From positions 1 to 6,559 of the forward strand of contig CAJBKH010000222.1 of the NCBI GenBank assembly GCA_903953615.1: 6,559 bases of DNA. The letters run 5' to 3'. How positions within the stretch are numbered: the stretch's first letter is position 1; every line of letters starts with the position of its first letter. Origin of the DNA: an uncultured Bacteroidota bacterium. GTDB lineage: Bacteria; Bacteroidota; Bacteroidia; NS11-12g; UBA955. A program made the translations under genes and the position numbers. Below, in pieces: positions 6,043 through 6,559 of this stretch. The notes beneath the pieces are model-generated. The model was not told the origin of the DNA. It ran no database searches and worked only from the letters and a program-made list of their open reading frames with translations.

Positions 6043-6559
6043 TGAATGTTAACAAATGGTACAAACCGAGCAATACCAAGTTATGGTTTGCAAATATCTT
6101 AAATTTTAACTGTTTCTCAAAATAATGTGCATCGCCTCCACATAATATAATATTGGCTTCAGGATACTGTTTGAGGGTTGTTTCTATATAGCCCTCGATT
6201 TCGTTTTTTAAACCTGTAAATGCCCCATTGGCCAAAGCCGAAAGGGTAGAGTTGCCCATGGGTAAATGCAAGTGTTCCAAATCTGAAAGCGGTAATTTAC
6301 CTGTAAAGTGCTGCATGGCCTTTAAACGGATTTGCAAGCCAGGCGAAATATTGCCCCCGTGGTATTCCATGTTGGGTTCTAATAAGTCAATGGTCATGCA
6401 AGAGCCAATATCAAAAACCAAGCTGGCTTGGTTAGGATATAAAGTCGCCACGGCAGCCATAACAGCGATTCTATCGGTCCCCAAAGTATTGGGTGTTGCG
6501 TATAAATTGGTAAATGGTAATTTTGTTTCAGTGTTGAGATATTGAATCTTAATGCCTGG
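6035..6559 (-). CDS. coaX: Type III pantothenate kinase (N-terminus cut by window edge)
   Basis: CoaX phosphorylates pantothenate with ATP, the first committed step of coenzyme A synthesis, in the cytoplasm; it needs a monovalent cation and is not feedback-inhibited by CoA. The visible 174 residues open in frame at the right edge, so the TTG at 6484 is an internal Leu, not a start. Family motifs are clear. PNTLGTDR holds the catalytic Asp at 6475-6473. VFDIGSCMTIDL is the second ATPase-fold Asp-x-Gly motif, with Ser-Cys where Thr-Ala is common. GGNISPGL forms the substrate-side loop. The C-terminus has ILCGGDAHYF followed by NLVLLGLYHLL. A full CoaX is about 245-260 residues, so roughly 75 are missing, including the first Asp-x-Gly-Asn motif. 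The stop overlaps the barrel gene's start by 8 bases, so the two are likely translationally coupled. This is the most upstream visible gene of the operon; its promoter lies outside. Confidence 0.95.
   Translation of the reverse strand, partial: PGIKIQYLNTETKLPFTNLYATPNTLGTDRIAVMAAVATLYPNQASLVFDIGSCMTIDLLEPNMEYHGGNISPGLQIRLKAMQHFTGKLPLSDLEHLHLPMGNSTLSALANGAFTGLKNEIEGYIETTLKQYPEANIILCGGDAHYFEKQLKFKIFANHNLVLLGLYHLLTFND

Noticed and set aside
6482..6484. TTG as a start codon for coaX
   Set aside because: The frame stays open to the window edge, and the TTG encodes the Leu inside the conserved PNTLGTDR motif.
6228..6545. Plus-strand open frame of 105 codons opposite coaX
   Set aside because: It is antisense to the coaX motifs PNTLGTDR and DIGSC and has no recognisable features.
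1..6559. Defence system, mobile element or CRISPR array
   Set aside because: No transposase, integrase, toxin, nuclease cluster, spaced repeats or tRNA-like attachment site was seen; the genes are core or envelope genes of even base composition.

Overview
The window looks like chromosomal DNA of a Bacteroidota member (phylum formerly Bacteroidetes), probably a low-GC relative of the Sphingobacteria/Chitinophagia; the exact lineage is a guess. The signs are low G+C, almost no Shine-Dalgarno sequences, two upstream matches to the TTG-N17-23-TAnnTTTG promoter pattern of this phylum, an outer-membrane barrel with the typical WF-x-KRK-type C-terminus, and the order coaX / barrel protein / lptC. 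There is no RNA gene, insertion sequence, CRISPR array, phage gene or long repeat. The gene content is mostly core and envelope housekeeping.

Layout. At 1-405 on the minus strand lies the N-terminal three quarters of ruvC, the Holliday-junction resolvase; the window edge cuts its C-terminus. Diverging from it on the plus strand are a multi-pass membrane protein of the lysylphosphatidylglycerol-synthase-TM / flippase-like family (about 400-1374) and a membrane-anchored family 2 glycosyltransferase (1371-2459). These two overlap by 4 bases and are almost certainly translated together. After a 60-base gap carrying a candidate promoter comes a YdjM/DUF457-type membrane-bound metal-dependent hydrolase (2520-3539). 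The plus-strand genes then meet a minus-strand operon, with only 17 bases between the convergent stop codons.

The minus-strand operon reads from the right edge leftwards. It contains coaX (type III pantothenate kinase, N-terminus off the window), a 499-residue FadL-like outer-membrane barrel, a 65-residue secreted peptide, lptC (here a lipoprotein) and a 66-residue protein with two membrane helices. Junctions are an 8-base overlap followed by gaps of 7, 9 and 13 bases, so one transcript is likely, with its promoter outside the window.

How the genes fit together. CoaX commits pantothenate to coenzyme A, LptC belongs to the lipopolysaccharide export bridge, and the barrel and small envelope proteins probably act at or near the outer membrane. 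The flippase-like protein and glycosyltransferase plausibly form a small glycolipid or lipid-linked sugar unit, but nothing here names the substrate. No gap exceeds 70 bases. I see no convincing new system. The more interesting items are the back-to-back TTG starts at 399-406, the very short predicted leaders, the lipoprotein form of LptC and the two uncharacterised small envelope proteins beside it.
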